NCBI RefSeq assembly: GCF_014204415.1
Contig: NZ_JACHLE010000004.1
Location: 248,001-312,000 of the forward strand
From: Chryseobacterium defluvii
GTDB taxonomy: Bacteria > Bacteroidota > Bacteroidia > Flavobacteriales > Weeksellaceae
Direction: 5' to 3'
Length of the DNA stretch: 64,000 bases
Shown here: positions 1 to 8,492 of the stretch, one piece after another
Numbering within the stretch: position 1 is the first letter of the stretch
Layout of the letters: each line of letters opens with the position of its first letter
Notes under the pieces: model-generated
The model's database searches: none
Seen by the model: only the letters and a program-made list of their open reading frames with translations
Told to the model about the DNA's origin: nothing
Made by a program: the position numbers and the translations under genes

Positions 1-583
1 GTTTATTAATTAACCTAGCAATATACTTACCAATAATATCAAATTCCAGGTTTACTTTATCTCCGACCTTCAGATATTTCATATTGGTGAATTCCCAGGT
101 GTAGGGAATAATAGCCACAGAAAACCGGGTGTCTTCACTTTTCGCTACCGTCAGGCTGATCCCGTTCACGGTAATTGAGCCCTGCGGAACCGTAACAAAA
201 TCCCCGCTATCCTCATACTGAATGGTCACATAATAACTTCCGTCCTTATTTTCAATTCCTGCGACCTCACCGGTTTTATCTACATGCCCCTGCACAATGT
301 GACCGTCCAGCCTTCCGTCCATCTTCATGCAGCGCTCAAGGTTTACAACGCTTCCGGTCTCCCATTTTCCGAGATTGGTCTTTTCTAATGTTTCATTGAT
401 AGCAGTAACCACATATTGGTCTCCTTTAATCTCAACAACCGTCAGACAGCAGCCGTTATGAGCCAGACTCTGATCAATTTTCAACTCCTGAGTAAAGGGG
501 CAGGTTAAAGTAAAATCTATATTACTTCCGTTCTCTTCTATCTTTTCAATCACTCCAACTGCTTCAATAATTCCTGTGAACAT
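1..583 (-). CDS. ribE: Riboflavin synthase alpha chain (3' end cut by window edge)
   Basis: The minus strand is open from an ATG at 583 to the window edge, giving about 194 codons, close to the usual 195-200, so only the last few residues are missing. It begins MFTGIIEAVGVIEKIEENG, the signature start of lumazine-binding riboflavin synthase. The internal duplication of the family is visible: residues around GHIVQGHVDKTGEV belong to the second barrel, and NGCCLTVVEI and NGISLTVAKS are the equivalent strands of the two repeats. The enzyme dismutates two 6,7-dimethyl-8-ribityllumazine molecules into riboflavin in the cytoplasm. It is divergent from pdxA with only 45 nt between starts. The identification is firm from sequence signatures; the symbol ribE or ribC depends on naming convention. 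Confidence 0.93.
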   Translation of the reverse strand, partial: MFTGIIEAVGVIEKIEENGSNIDFTLTCPFTQELKIDQSLAHNGCCLTVVEIKGDQYVVTAINETLEKTNLGKWETGSVVNLERCMKMDGRLDGHIVQGHVDKTGEVAGIENKDGSYYVTIQYEDSGDFVTVPQGSITVNGISLTVAKSEDTRFSVAIIPYTWEFTNMKYLKVGDKVNLEFDIIGKYIARLINK

Positions 584-594
584 ATTATTTTTGC

Positions 595-622
595 TAAATT
601 TGTAAACTAATCTTCAAAGATA
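595..622. promoter_or_regulatory. Face-to-face -7 boxes of ribE and pdxA
   Basis: The divergent gap holds TAAATTTG on the plus strand (595-602, for pdxA) and TATCTTTG on the minus strand (622-615, for ribE). Both fit the Bacteroidetes -7 consensus TAnnTTTG. No TTG at the usual spacing is obvious for either. The boxes point toward each other, so the two polymerases would compete for the same DNA. Confidence 0.5.
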
Positions 623-628
623 ATCAAA

Positions 629-1720
629 ATGAGCCCAAAACACCATAAGGTACGAGTAGGAATTTCAATCGGTGATTTTAACGGAATTGGCCCGGAAATC
701 ATCATGAAGTCCCTGAAAGACAAAACTATTACAGATTTTTTCACACCGGTAATTTTTGGTTCGGGAAAACTTTTCACCTATCAGAAAAATATTTTTAAAC
801 TCAACTCAAATTTCAATTACATTAACGAAGCATCACAGGCACAAGGCGGAAAACTGAACATGGTAAACCTTGTAAAAGACAATGTGAATGTGGAACTTGG
901 CACTCCAACGGAAGAATCTACAAAAATGGCCATTGATTCTTTAGAAGCAGCAACCGAAGCCTTAATGAAAGGTGATATTGATGTTTTGGTAACAGCACCG
1001 ATCAATAAGGATGAAATGGTAAAAATGGGGTTCAAGCATGCAGGACATACAGGATATTTCGAAGAAAAATTTGGTAAAAAAGGATTAATGTTTCTGGTAA
1101 CCGAAGACCTGAAGGTAGCGGTATCTACTCATCACATCCCGATTGCTAAGGTAGCTGAGAATATTTCCAAAGAGAAAATAAAAAAACAGATCAAGATCTT
1201 AAACCAGACCTTGATTGAAGATTTCTGTATTCAGAAGCCTAAAATTGCCGTATTGGGTCTGAATCCGCATTCCGGCGACGGAGGGGTGATCGGAAATGAG
1301 GAGATCGAAATCATCGCGCCTGCTATTAAGGAGCTTTCAGACAACGGAGTCATGGCTTTCGGGCCTTTTCCTGCTGACAGTTTTTTTCAGCCTAATAAAT
1401 ACAGAAACTTCGATGCTGTTCTGGCGATGTACCATGACCAGGGCCTGGCGCCTTTTAAAACACTTGCTTATGAAGAGGGGGTAAATTATACTGCCGGCTT
1501 ACCGTTCATCAGGACATCTCCTGATCACGGGGTTGCCTATGATATCGCCGGGAAGAACATTGCAGATGAACAGAGCTTTACCGAAGCTATTTTCGCTGCT
1601 ATCAAAATCTTCAAAAACAGGACTGAATACAGCGACCTTATGAACAACCGCCTGCAGCCGAGGAAAATGGCAGCAGATAATGGAATAGACGAAGATCTGC
1701 CTGAAGAAAACGAAGCCTGA
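629..1720 (+). CDS. pdxA: 4-hydroxythreonine-4-phosphate dehydrogenase
   Basis: This 363-residue protein oxidises 4-phosphohydroxy-L-threonine with NAD during pyridoxal 5-phosphate synthesis (DXP-dependent route). Family signatures are present: GISIGDFNGIGPEI near the N-terminus, TAPINKDEM followed by the metal-binding FKHAGHTGYFEE stretch (about residues 130-150), and AMYHDQGLAPFK (about 265-277), which supplies another metal histidine and aspartate. It is somewhat longer than the E. coli enzyme (about 330 residues), with an acidic C-terminal tail, as is common in this phylum. It is divergent from riboflavin synthase, placing two vitamin-cofactor genes together. The ATG at 629 lies 26 nt after the -7 box. 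Confidence 0.95.
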   Translation: MSPKHHKVRVGISIGDFNGIGPEIIMKSLKDKTITDFFTPVIFGSGKLFTYQKNIFKLNSNFNYINEASQAQGGKLNMVNLVKDNVNVELGTPTEESTKMAIDSLEAATEALMKGDIDVLVTAPINKDEMVKMGFKHAGHTGYFEEKFGKKGLMFLVTEDLKVAVSTHHIPIAKVAENISKEKIKKQIKILNQTLIEDFCIQKPKIAVLGLNPHSGDGGVIGNEEIEIIAPAIKELSDNGVMAFGPFPADSFFQPNKYRNFDAVLAMYHDQGLAPFKTLAYEEGVNYTAGLPFIRTSPDHGVAYDIAGKNIADEQSFTEAIFAAIKIFKNRTEYSDLMNNRLQPRKMAADNGIDEDLPEENEA

Positions 1721-1760
1721 ACCGTTAAAACGAATTTTAAGTAATTTGTTGGGAATTTTA

Positions 1761-1791
1761 TTTGTAATTATAAAAAAAATGCATATTTTTG
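1761..1791 (+). promoter_or_regulatory. Promoter of the yceD-like/rpmF operon
   Basis: TTG at 1762-1764 (within TTTG) and TATTTTTG at 1784-1791 are 19 nt apart, matching the Bacteroidetes sigma-A architecture. Transcription would start near 1796-1798, only a few nucleotides before the ATG at 1804. This argues against the in-frame TTG at 1789, which lies inside the box. Confidence 0.7.
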
Positions 1792-1803
1792 CACACTCAT
1801 TTT

Positions 1804-2325
1804 ATGGACAAGTTAAGAAACTATGACATAAGCTTTTCCGGATTAAAAAACGGCAGGCACAAGTTCAAATTTGAGATAGATAAAACGTTCTTTCAATTAT
1901 TTGATACTGATCAGGAATTTACCAATCCTAGAATCGCAGTTGATGTTTTACTTGATAAACACACTACTTTTTTAGAATTTGAAATTAAAATACATGGGAC
2001 AGTAGAATTGATTTGTGATATCACCAATAAAGAGTTCGATCATCCCATTGAAAACCAGATCAGGGTATTAGTAAAGTTTGGAGAGGAGTATGATGACAGC
2101 AATGAAGAGGTAATTACCATTCCGTCTACAGACCATGCTTTCAATACGGCACAACTGATTTATGAAAACGTGGCACTTTCCATACCCATGAAAAAGATAT
2201 CACCTGACGTAAGCGAAGAAGATCTGAAAATTCTTGATCAATTCAGCCCGAAGGATATTGAAGAGGAAGAACATGATAGTGACCCGAGGTGGGACGCATT
2301 AAAAAAATTAAAAGATAAAAATTAA
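1804..2325 (+). CDS. YceD-like DUF177 protein
   Basis: This 173-residue protein begins MDKLRNYDISFSGLKNGRHK. It belongs to the DUF177/YceD family by its position directly before rpmF, its acidic composition, and its central beta-rich segment (FEIKIHGTVELICDITNKEF), which corresponds to the family core where other members carry a Cys pair. In other bacteria and plastids YceD homologues are linked to 23S rRNA accumulation and travel with L32. The chosen ATG at 1804 follows the promoter; an upstream in-frame TTG at 1789 would add five residues but overlaps the -7 box. The C-terminus is charged and lysine-rich. It is co-transcribed with rpmF across a 62-nt gap. Confidence 0.82.
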   Translation: MDKLRNYDISFSGLKNGRHKFKFEIDKTFFQLFDTDQEFTNPRIAVDVLLDKHTTFLEFEIKIHGTVELICDITNKEFDHPIENQIRVLVKFGEEYDDSNEEVITIPSTDHAFNTAQLIYENVALSIPMKKISPDVSEEDLKILDQFSPKDIEEEEHDSDPRWDALKKLKDKN

Positions 2326-2337
2326 AATAATTAATAT

Positions 2338-2358
2338 GATGAGATGATGAATCTCATC
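2338..2358 (+). other. Small hairpin upstream of rpmF
   Basis: GATGAGAT (2338-2345) and ATCTCATC (2351-2358) form a perfect 8-bp stem with a 5-nt loop in the yceD-rpmF gap, 29 nt before the rpmF start. No T-run follows, so it is not a simple terminator. A role in processing or translation control is only a guess. Confidence 0.45.
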
Positions 2359-2387
2359 GCTCATCAAATTAAAAAAGTTATTACAAA

Positions 2388-2591
2388 ATGGCACATCCAA
2401 AGAGAAGACAGTCGTCTACAAGAAGAGATAAGAGAAGAACTCACTATAAAGCTGTAGTTCCTCAATTGGCTAAAGATGCAACAACTGGTGAATTACACCT
2501 TTATCACAGAGCTCACTGGCATGAAGGAAAACTATACTACAGAGGTAAAGTAGTATTGGAAAAAGCAGTTGAAACTACTGAAGAAAACTAA
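2388..2591 (+). CDS. rpmF: 50S ribosomal protein L32
   Basis: This 67-residue basic protein begins [20 protein letters not shown], the conserved L32 N-terminus. It is a structural protein of the large subunit near the peptidyl transferase region. It lacks the C-terminal CxxC...CxxC zinc knuckle found in some L32 proteins and instead has [18 protein letters not shown], so it is the zinc-free form usual in Bacteroidetes. It is the second gene of the yceD-like/rpmF operon and is followed by a strong hairpin terminator. Confidence 0.96.
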   Translation: MAHPKRRQSSTRRDKRRTHYKAVVPQLAKDATTGELHLYHRAHWHEGKLYYRGKVVLEKAVETTEEN

Positions 2592-2624
2592 GAGGCATTT
2601 TTTTAAAAAGCCTTATTTTGATAC

Positions 2625-2663
2625 AAAAACCACTCAATTTTGATAAAATTGAGTGGTTTTTTG
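2625..2663 (+). terminator. rpmF terminator
   Basis: The sequence AACCACTCAATTTT and its complement AAATTGAGTGGTT form a long stem with a loop of about 4 nt, ending in a T-run at 2657-2662. The T-run runs straight into the TTG used as the -33 element of the accB promoter. Confidence 0.85.
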
Positions 2664-2692
2664 TTAGTTTTTATGTTTTTTTGGTATCTTTG
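2661..2692 (+). promoter_or_regulatory. accB promoter
   Basis: TTG at 2661-2663 and TATCTTTG at 2685-2692 are separated by 21 nt. The start codon chosen for accB (2715) lies 23 nt downstream. The -33 element sits in the T-run of the rpmF terminator. Confidence 0.7.
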
Positions 2693-2714
2693 GACAAAAT
2701 CAAATATCAAATTT

Positions 2715-3200
2715 ATGGACATTAAAGACATACAGAATCTTATCAAGTTTGTGTCTAAAGCTGAAGTATCAGAGGTAAAATACAAAACAAAAGATTTCGA
2801 AATCACTATTAAAACTCCATTGGCCGGAAGTGAAGTAACGTATGCCCAACCCCCTGTTTACCATACCGCTCCACAACAGGTTGCTGCTCCTGCACAGACT
2901 GCTCCAGCCGCTGCTTCTGCTCCTGTAGAAAAAACGGAAGCTGCTTCTGATGATAGCAAATATGTAGCAATCAAGTCTCCTATGATTGGTACTTTCTACA
3001 GGAAACCATCTCCTGATAAAGACGTGTTTATCAATGTAGGTGATGAAGTTTCTGCCGGTAAAGTAGTTTGTGTAATTGAAGCCATGAAATTATTCAACCA
3101 GATCGAATCTGAGATCAGCGGAAAAATTGTTAAGATTTTGGTAGATGATGCTACACCTGTAGAATATGACCAACCTTTATTCTTAGTAGATCCATCTTAA
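2715..3200 (+). CDS. accB: Acetyl-CoA carboxylase biotin carboxyl carrier protein
   Basis: This 161-residue protein carries the biotin moved between biotin carboxylase and carboxyltransferase in the first step of fatty acid synthesis. It starts MDIKDIQNLIKFVSKAEVSE; an in-frame ATG at 2640 would add 25 hydrophobic residues encoded by terminator and promoter DNA and is rejected. The N-terminal dimer segment (1-40) is followed by an Ala/Pro/Gln linker (about 45-80) and the biotinyl domain (about 85-161). The biotin-attachment motif is CVIEAMKLFNQIES, with the lysine modified. accC follows after 99 nt, so the pair is probably transcribed together; accA lies about 12 kb away. Confidence 0.96.
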   Translation: MDIKDIQNLIKFVSKAEVSEVKYKTKDFEITIKTPLAGSEVTYAQPPVYHTAPQQVAAPAQTAPAAASAPVEKTEAASDDSKYVAIKSPMIGTFYRKPSPDKDVFINVGDEVSAGKVVCVIEAMKLFNQIESEISGKIVKILVDDATPVEYDQPLFLVDPS

Positions 3201-3201
3201 T

Positions 3202-3288
3202 TTAGAAGTTAGATGTTAGACATTAGATGTTAGACTTTGTGCTACATTCAAACAACATTATCTAATTTTCAAATTATCTAATTTTCAA
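3202..3288 (+). repeat. Heptad and 16-nt direct repeats between accB and accC
   Basis: Five consecutive 7-nt units of the form TTAGAnn (TTAGAAG, TTAGATG, TTAGACA, TTAGATG, TTAGACT) fill 3202-3236. A 16-nt unit occurs twice without a gap at 3257-3272 and 3273-3288, and it can be read as two 8-nt units. The accC start is only 11 nt downstream. Similar elements recur at 35.7, 38.5, 59.0-59.2 and 61.5 kb. Confidence 0.8.
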
Positions 3289-3299
3289 ATTAAAGTAAG

Positions 3300-4655
3300 A
3301 TGTTCAAAAAAATATTAATAGCCAATCGTGGCGAAATTGCAATGCGTATTCTGCGTACTTGTAAAGAAATGGGGATCAAAACCGTAGCAGTATATTCTAC
3401 TGCCGATAAAGACAGCCTTCATGTAAGATTTGCAGATGAAGCGGTCTGTATTGGGCCTGCTATGAGTAAAGACTCCTACCTTAAAATTCCTAACATTATT
3501 GCAGCAGCCGAAATTACCAATGCTGATGCCATCCACCCGGGTTACGGATTTTTATCTGAAAATGCTAATTTTTCAAGAATATGTCAGAAGAACAACATCA
3601 AATTTATTGGTGCTACCCCTGAACAGATCGAGAAAATGGGAGACAAAGCCAATGCCAAAGCTACCATGAAAGCAGCCGGTGTGCCTTGTGTACCAGGTTC
3701 TGACGGTTTGATAGAATCCTACGAGCATGCTGTAAAAATTGCTGAAGAAACAGGATATCCGGTAATGATCAAAGCTACTGCCGGCGGTGGTGGAAAAGGG
3801 ATGAGAGCTGTTTGGAAAGCCGAAGACCTTAAAGACCATTGGGAGTCTGCTATTCAGGAAGCTGTTGCCGCTTTCGGAAACGGAGGCATGTATATGGAAA
3901 AACTGATCGAAGAGCCAAGACATATCGAAATTCAGGTTGCAGGAGACCAGTTTGGTAAAGCCTGCCACCTTTCTGAAAGAGACTGTTCTGTACAGAGAAG
4001 AAACCAGAAGCTAACCGAGGAAACCCCTTCTCCGTTCATGACAGATGAACTTCGTGAGAAAATGGGTGATGCAGCGGTAAAAGCCGCTGAATTTATCGGT
4101 TATGAAGGTGTGGGAACGATTGAATTCCTGGTGGATAAGCACAGAAATTTCTATTTCATGGAAATGAATACGAGAATTCAGGTAGAGCACCCGATCACTG
4201 AACAGGTAATTGATTATGACCTGATCAGGGAGCAGATCCTTCTTGCTGCAGGAACACCTATTTCGGGGATCAATTATTATCCTAAATTACATTCTATAGA
4301 GTGCAGGATCAATGCGGAAGACCCTTACAATGACTTCAGACCTTCTCCGGGAAAGATCACAGGATTGAATATCCCCGGTGGACACGGAATCAGAGTGGAC
4401 ACCCACGTATATTCAGGATATACAATTCCGTCCAACTATGACTCAATGATCGCAAAGCTTATCACTACGGCTCAAACCCGTGAGGAAGCGATCGCCAAAA
4501 TGAGACGTGCATTAGAGGAATTCTATATTGAAGGGGTAAAAACCACGATCCCTTTCCACAGACAATTAATGGATAACGAAGATTATCTTGCCGGAAACTA
4601 TACTACGAAATTCATGGAGGGTTTTGTAATGGACAAAAAGTACGATAATCATTAA
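3300..4655 (+). CDS. accC: Acetyl-CoA carboxylase, biotin carboxylase subunit
   Basis: This 451-residue protein uses ATP and bicarbonate to carboxylate biotin on AccB. It begins [20 protein letters not shown] (biotin carboxylase N-terminal fold). ATP-grasp features include the glycine-rich [10 protein letters not shown] loop, [12 protein letters not shown], and the metal/catalytic [14 protein letters not shown] segment. The C-terminal domain contains RINAEDP. The length equals that of free-standing AccC, so it is not fused to other biotin-enzyme domains. It follows accB in the same orientation and ends at a hairpin shared with the convergent gene. Confidence 0.97.
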   Translation: MFKKILIANRGEIAMRILRTCKEMGIKTVAVYSTADKDSLHVRFADEAVCIGPAMSKDSYLKIPNIIAAAEITNADAIHPGYGFLSENANFSRICQKNNIKFIGATPEQIEKMGDKANAKATMKAAGVPCVPGSDGLIESYEHAVKIAEETGYPVMIKATAGGGGKGMRAVWKAEDLKDHWESAIQEAVAAFGNGGMYMEKLIEEPRHIEIQVAGDQFGKACHLSERDCSVQRRNQKLTEETPSPFMTDELREKMGDAAVKAAEFIGYEGVGTIEFLVDKHRNFYFMEMNTRIQVEHPITEQVIDYDLIREQILLAAGTPISGINYYPKLHSIECRINAEDPYNDFRPSPGKITGLNIPGGHGIRVDTHVYSGYTIPSNYDSMIAKLITTAQTREEAIAKMRRALEEFYIEGVKTTIPFHRQLMDNEDYLAGNYTTKFMEGFVMDKKYDNH

Positions 4656-4658
4656 AAA

Positions 4659-4697
4659 TAAAAAGCGGTTTCGATATGAAGCCGCTTTTGTTTTTTT
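4659..4697. terminator. Bidirectional terminator, accC / 4.7 kb gene
   Basis: GCGGTTTC (4665-4672) pairs with GAAGCCGC (4678-4685), including one G-T pair. It is flanked by an A-run on the left and a T-run on the right, so it can end transcription from both convergent genes. Confidence 0.85.
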
Positions 4698-6363
4698 ATA
4701 AATCGTAAAATTCTTCACCATCTTCACTCAGCCACCCGGATTTTCCTTTTTCATCTTCGAAACGTGAAAAACGGTTTTTCAGATCATCCAGTCTTTTATA
4801 TTTTGGAGTAACATACATCAAATATTGCAATCTTGGTGAATATAATGCCATCTTTCCATTATCCGTTATCTTATAATAGATATGAGGGTAAAGATTATTA
4901 TTTGCATTATCGGTTTCTAAAGGAAAATAAAAATAATCCTGATAATCATTCCCTTGGAAAGTTAATAAAGGCAGATCAGACATAACATCTTCTATTTTAT
5001 CGAACTGAGGTATGGTGCTTTTATCATTATTGCTATTGACAAAATTCTCCTGGCTTACAATATACTTTGAGCACTCCTGCCCATAACATGAAAGCTTTAA
5101 GCCCAATAAACCTTCTTTGTTGTTTATCTTCGTTTTCACAAAATACACAAATCCGTCCCCTATTTTTCCAAAAGACTGGGTACTGTCAATCTTATTAAGA
5201 TATCCGATTACCCCAATATGTTCGCCTATATGAGAAATCTGCTTATTTTCAAAAACCACATGATCATTCAGTGATTCTATTGCCATTAACCTGGAATTGT
5301 ACAGGTCTGTTTTCGTCCAAATGGAGACATCATTATCTTTTAACCTTATCTGCGACTGTGTTGTACTCCAGCTCCCCATTTTTGTTCCACAAACGTCATA
5401 AACACGCCATAATGAAATAAATTCCGAATTTTCATTATTTTCGTAAATCCTGCCCAGTATTTTCGGCTCATTCTTTTCCAGGACTGCATACTGCAGCATT
5501 CCTTTGGTTTCTATTTTTGGATTACTTTCATAGTTTTGATCTTCAATCTTCAGAGGCAATATCTTCCTATATCCTGTCTTCATGATCTTATATCCGTAAA
5601 AATCATAGAAATACCAATATCCGTTTTCCTTAGCCAGAATAGCATCTGTGGTAATGATAATTTTCTGATATTTAACAGGCAGGATATTATTTCCCAAATT
5701 ATCATTGACCCCATAAAAATCCAAATAATTATCTCCTTTTTGAATTGATTTGCTTTCAATCTTAAGAGTTCCATAAAATTGGGGATTTGCAAAATTGACT
5801 TTGGAAGGCTTAACCTCACAATCAGGAAACACATCGTTAAAAAAGGTTTTTAATTGAAAAGGAAAAATTTTATTATCAACAGCAAAAAATGTAATTCCTT
5901 CTATTTCATGAATCAAATATTTCACCGGCTCTTCCTGTTCGCTTTTCCAGCCATTGTACAACATTAACGGAAACTCTTCCGTATAACCGCTAAAATCAGT
6001 TGAAGAATATAATTGATTACCATAAAAAACATATCTACTTTCATGTTCTGCATTTTTATTTTTTACCGTAAACACTTTGTTTTTAAATCCGTTAAACGCA
6101 GTAACCGGATCTGATTTCACATTTTGTAATGGTATTACCATATTGTAAAAATCATCAATCTCTTTTTGATTTGAGGGTTTGAAAACATTAGAATTGGTTT
6201 CAAGTTTTCCGTATCTGAAAACATAGTTATTCATAGCAAAGCTGCCATCTCCCTTATCTTTATAAATGATCAGGTCTCCGTTTTGTAAAAGCATATATTT
6301 TTTCTCCTGTGCTTTTCCTAAAAATAAAAACAACATCAAAATCAGCAATACTCCTTTTTTCAT
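4696..6363 (-). CDS. Secreted protein of unknown function, WG-repeat-like
   Basis: This 555-residue protein starts with a clear Sec signal (MKKGVLLILMLFLFLGKAQ), so it is exported. I do not recognise a named family. The sequence is rich in aromatic and beta-strand-forming segments such as LLQNGDLIIYKDKGDGSF and NGYWYFYDFYGYKI. These resemble the degenerate repeats of WG/KWG-type beta-propeller proteins, but no regular period is evident. No lipobox and no CHU_C or type A sorting domain is seen at the C-terminus (KGKSGWLSEDGEEFYDL), so it is probably periplasmic. It is monocistronic, converging on accC and divergent from rocD. Confidence 0.75.
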   Translation of the reverse strand: MKKGVLLILMLFLFLGKAQEKKYMLLQNGDLIIYKDKGDGSFAMNNYVFRYGKLETNSNVFKPSNQKEIDDFYNMVIPLQNVKSDPVTAFNGFKNKVFTVKNKNAEHESRYVFYGNQLYSSTDFSGYTEEFPLMLYNGWKSEQEEPVKYLIHEIEGITFFAVDNKIFPFQLKTFFNDVFPDCEVKPSKVNFANPQFYGTLKIESKSIQKGDNYLDFYGVNDNLGNNILPVKYQKIIITTDAILAKENGYWYFYDFYGYKIMKTGYRKILPLKIEDQNYESNPKIETKGMLQYAVLEKNEPKILGRIYENNENSEFISLWRVYDVCGTKMGSWSTTQSQIRLKDNDVSIWTKTDLYNSRLMAIESLNDHVVFENKQISHIGEHIGVIGYLNKIDSTQSFGKIGDGFVYFVKTKINNKEGLLGLKLSCYGQECSKYIVSQENFVNSNNDKSTIPQFDKIEDVMSDLPLLTFQGNDYQDYFYFPLETDNANNNLYPHIYYKITDNGKMALYSPRLQYLMYVTPKYKRLDDLKNRFSRFEDEKGKSGWLSEDGEEFYDL

Positions 6364-6446
6364 CCTATAAAACTTTATTATGATGGTAAAAATACAGTTT
6401 TATTTATTGTCCGATACACCAATTATATTTTCTGATTAATAATGCT

Positions 6447-6454
6447 TAAATTTG
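6447..6454 (+). promoter_or_regulatory. -7 box of rocD
   Basis: TAAATTTG matches TAnnTTTG and lies 19 nt before the ATG at 6474. No TTG at standard spacing is seen. Confidence 0.5.
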
Positions 6455-6473
6455 TAAAAAACCTAAGAATATT

Positions 6474-7724
6474 ATGTCTACAGTAGAAACAGTAAAAAAT
6501 TCACAGTATTTTATTGAGCTTGAAGACCAGCACGGAGCACATAATTATCATCCTCTTCCGGTCGTTTTAGACCGTGGGGAAGGTGTTTTTGTCTGGGACG
6601 TGGAAGGAAAAAAATATTATGATTTTCTCTCTGCCTATTCTGCTGTCAATCAGGGACACTCCCACCCTAAAATTGTAGGAGCATTGGTAGATCAGGCACA
6701 GAAGCTGGCCCTGACTTCCAGAGCATTTTACAACTCAAAACTGGGAGAATATGAACAGAAGATCACTTCCCTTTTCGGGTTTGATAAGGTTTTACCCATG
6801 AATTCCGGGGCGGAAGCTGTGGAAACGGCAGTAAAACTGGCTAGAAAATGGAGTTATGAGGTAAAAGGGATTTCGGAAAATGCGGCTAAGATCATTGTCT
6901 GCGAAAACAATTTCCATGGAAGAACCACCACTATTGTTTCTTTCTCCAACGATCCTGATGCCAATAAAAATTACGGGCCTTTTACACCGGGCTTTGTTAA
7001 GATCCCTTATAATGATATTGCCGCTTTGGAAGAAGTTTTAAATAATGAAGCTCAGAATATTGCTGCCTTTTTAGTAGAACCTATACAGGGAGAAGCCGGA
7101 GTATATGTTCCGGACGAAGGATTTCTTAAAACGGCTTCCGATCTTTGTAAAAAACATAACGTTCTTTTCATCGCAGATGAAGTTCAGACAGGGATCGCAA
7201 GAACCGGAAAACTGATCGCATGCCATCATGAAGACGTACAGCCTGATATTTTAATCTTAGGAAAGGCTCTCTCAGGAGGGATGTATCCTGTGTCAGCAGT
7301 TTTGGCCAATGATAACATTATGAATGTGATCAAACCGGGGCAGCATGGCTCAACATTCGGAGGAAACCCACTGGCATGTGCCGTTGCAACGGCGGCATTA
7401 GATGTGGTTTCAGAAGAAAATTTATCTGAAAGAGCTGAGCATTTAGGCCAGATCTTCAGAGCAGAAATTGAAAAACTGATTGAAAGGACTGGCCTTATTA
7501 CAAAAGTAAGAGGAAAAGGTTTGCTGAACGCTATTTTAATCAACGATACTCCGGAAAGTACTACAGCATGGGAGCTTTGCTTACTGTTAAAAGAAAACGG
7601 ACTGCTTGCCAAACCTACTCATGGAAATATCATAAGACTTGCTCCACCTTTGGTGATCACCAAAGACCAATTGCTGGACTGTGTTAGGATTATTGAGAAA
7701 ACTGTGTTGGATTTCAAAAAATAA
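6474..7724 (+). CDS. rocD: Ornithine aminotransferase
   Basis: This 416-residue class-III PLP aminotransferase transfers the delta-amino group of ornithine to 2-oxoglutarate, giving glutamate semialdehyde for proline/glutamate metabolism. Family features: [15 protein letters not shown] near the N-terminus, [18 protein letters not shown] (phosphate-binding region), [13 protein letters not shown], the PLP-interacting [15 protein letters not shown], and the Schiff-base lysine in [16 protein letters not shown] (about residue 264). Length and motifs fit ornithine aminotransferase rather than acetylornithine aminotransferase; the [10 protein letters not shown] and [10 protein letters not shown] segments are typical of RocD. 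A glycosyltransferase gene begins 2 nt after its stop, so the downstream glycan genes may be read from the rocD promoter. Confidence 0.93.
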   Translation: MSTVETVKNSQYFIELEDQHGAHNYHPLPVVLDRGEGVFVWDVEGKKYYDFLSAYSAVNQGHSHPKIVGALVDQAQKLALTSRAFYNSKLGEYEQKITSLFGFDKVLPMNSGAEAVETAVKLARKWSYEVKGISENAAKIIVCENNFHGRTTTIVSFSNDPDANKNYGPFTPGFVKIPYNDIAALEEVLNNEAQNIAAFLVEPIQGEAGVYVPDEGFLKTASDLCKKHNVLFIADEVQTGIARTGKLIACHHEDVQPDILILGKALSGGMYPVSAVLANDNIMNVIKPGQHGSTFGGNPLACAVATAALDVVSEENLSERAEHLGQIFRAEIEKLIERTGLITKVRGKGLLNAILINDTPESTTAWELCLLLKENGLLAKPTHGNIIRLAPPLVITKDQLLDCVRIIEKTVLDFKK

Positions 7725-7726
7725 GC

Positions 7727-8488
7727 ATGCCTGAACTCACTGATAAAGTAAGTGGTTTGATCATAACGTATAACGAAGAAAAAAACATTCGGGAAATACT
7801 CGGATGTTTTGATTTTTGTGACGAAATTATTATCGTGGATTCATTCAGCACCGATAAAACTTTGGAAATTGCCCGGACTTTTCCTAGTGTAAAAATTATT
7901 CAGAATACCTTTGAGGATTTTACCCAGCAAAGAAACCTGGCATTAGATCATGCAAAAAACGACTGGATATTGTTCCTGGATGGCGATGAAAGAATTACAC
8001 CGCCTTTAAGACAGGAAATTATAAAAGAATTGAATAAGCCTGATAAAAAGGATGCTTATTACTTCTACAGGAAGTTCTTTTTTGCCGGAAAACCTGTTCA
8101 TTATTCAGGAACGCAGACGGATAAAAACTTCAGGCTTTTCAGAAAATCGAAAGCAAGGTATGTTGCAGAAAAGAAAGTTCATGAAACCCTGCAGGTGAAT
8201 GGTACTATAGGAGAACTTAAAAATAAACTTCTTCATTTTTCCGTTACAGACTATGAATCATACAAGAAAAAAATGGTTCATTACGGAATTTTAAAAGGAA
8301 AAGAACTGGCCCTGAAAGGAAAAAAATTCAGTATTCTGACCCAGTATTCCAAAACGGCATTCAAGTTCTTCAAAGCTTATATCATGAGGCTTGGGATCTT
8401 AGACGGGAAGGAAGGCTATCAGCTCTCCTATCTGCAGTCTTTAAGTGTGTTTGAAACCTATGAATCTTTAAAAAAGGAACAAAATTAG
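7727..8488 (+). CDS. Family 2 glycosyltransferase (WaaE/KdtX-like)
   Basis: This 253-residue cytoplasmic GT-A enzyme begins with the classical GT2 fold: GLIITYNEEKNIREIL, then the nucleotide-binding EIIIVDSFSTDKTLEIA. It has a metal-binding DxD-type motif in WILFLDGDERITPPL (about residues 82-96). The C-terminal half, with GTQTDKNFRLFRKSKARY and VHETLQV, resembles the lipopolysaccharide core beta-glucosyltransferase subgroup. It would add a sugar to a lipid-linked or LPS-like acceptor; donor and acceptor cannot be read from sequence. It starts 2 nt after rocD and is 4 nt from the next gene, so it belongs to a tight operon. Confidence 0.85.
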   Translation: MPELTDKVSGLIITYNEEKNIREILGCFDFCDEIIIVDSFSTDKTLEIARTFPSVKIIQNTFEDFTQQRNLALDHAKNDWILFLDGDERITPPLRQEIIKELNKPDKKDAYYFYRKFFFAGKPVHYSGTQTDKNFRLFRKSKARYVAEKKVHETLQVNGTIGELKNKLLHFSVTDYESYKKKMVHYGILKGKELALKGKKFSILTQYSKTAFKFFKAYIMRLGILDGKEGYQLSYLQSLSVFETYESLKKEQN

Positions 8489-8492
8489 TCGG

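Noticed and set aside
1789-1803. TTG start of the yceD-like gene, five codons upstream
   Set aside because: It lies inside the TATTTTTG -7 box; the ATG at 1804 fits better.
2640-2714. Upstream in-frame start giving accB a hydrophobic N-terminus
   Set aside because: The 25 added residues are encoded by the rpmF terminator and the accB promoter; BCCP has no membrane segment.
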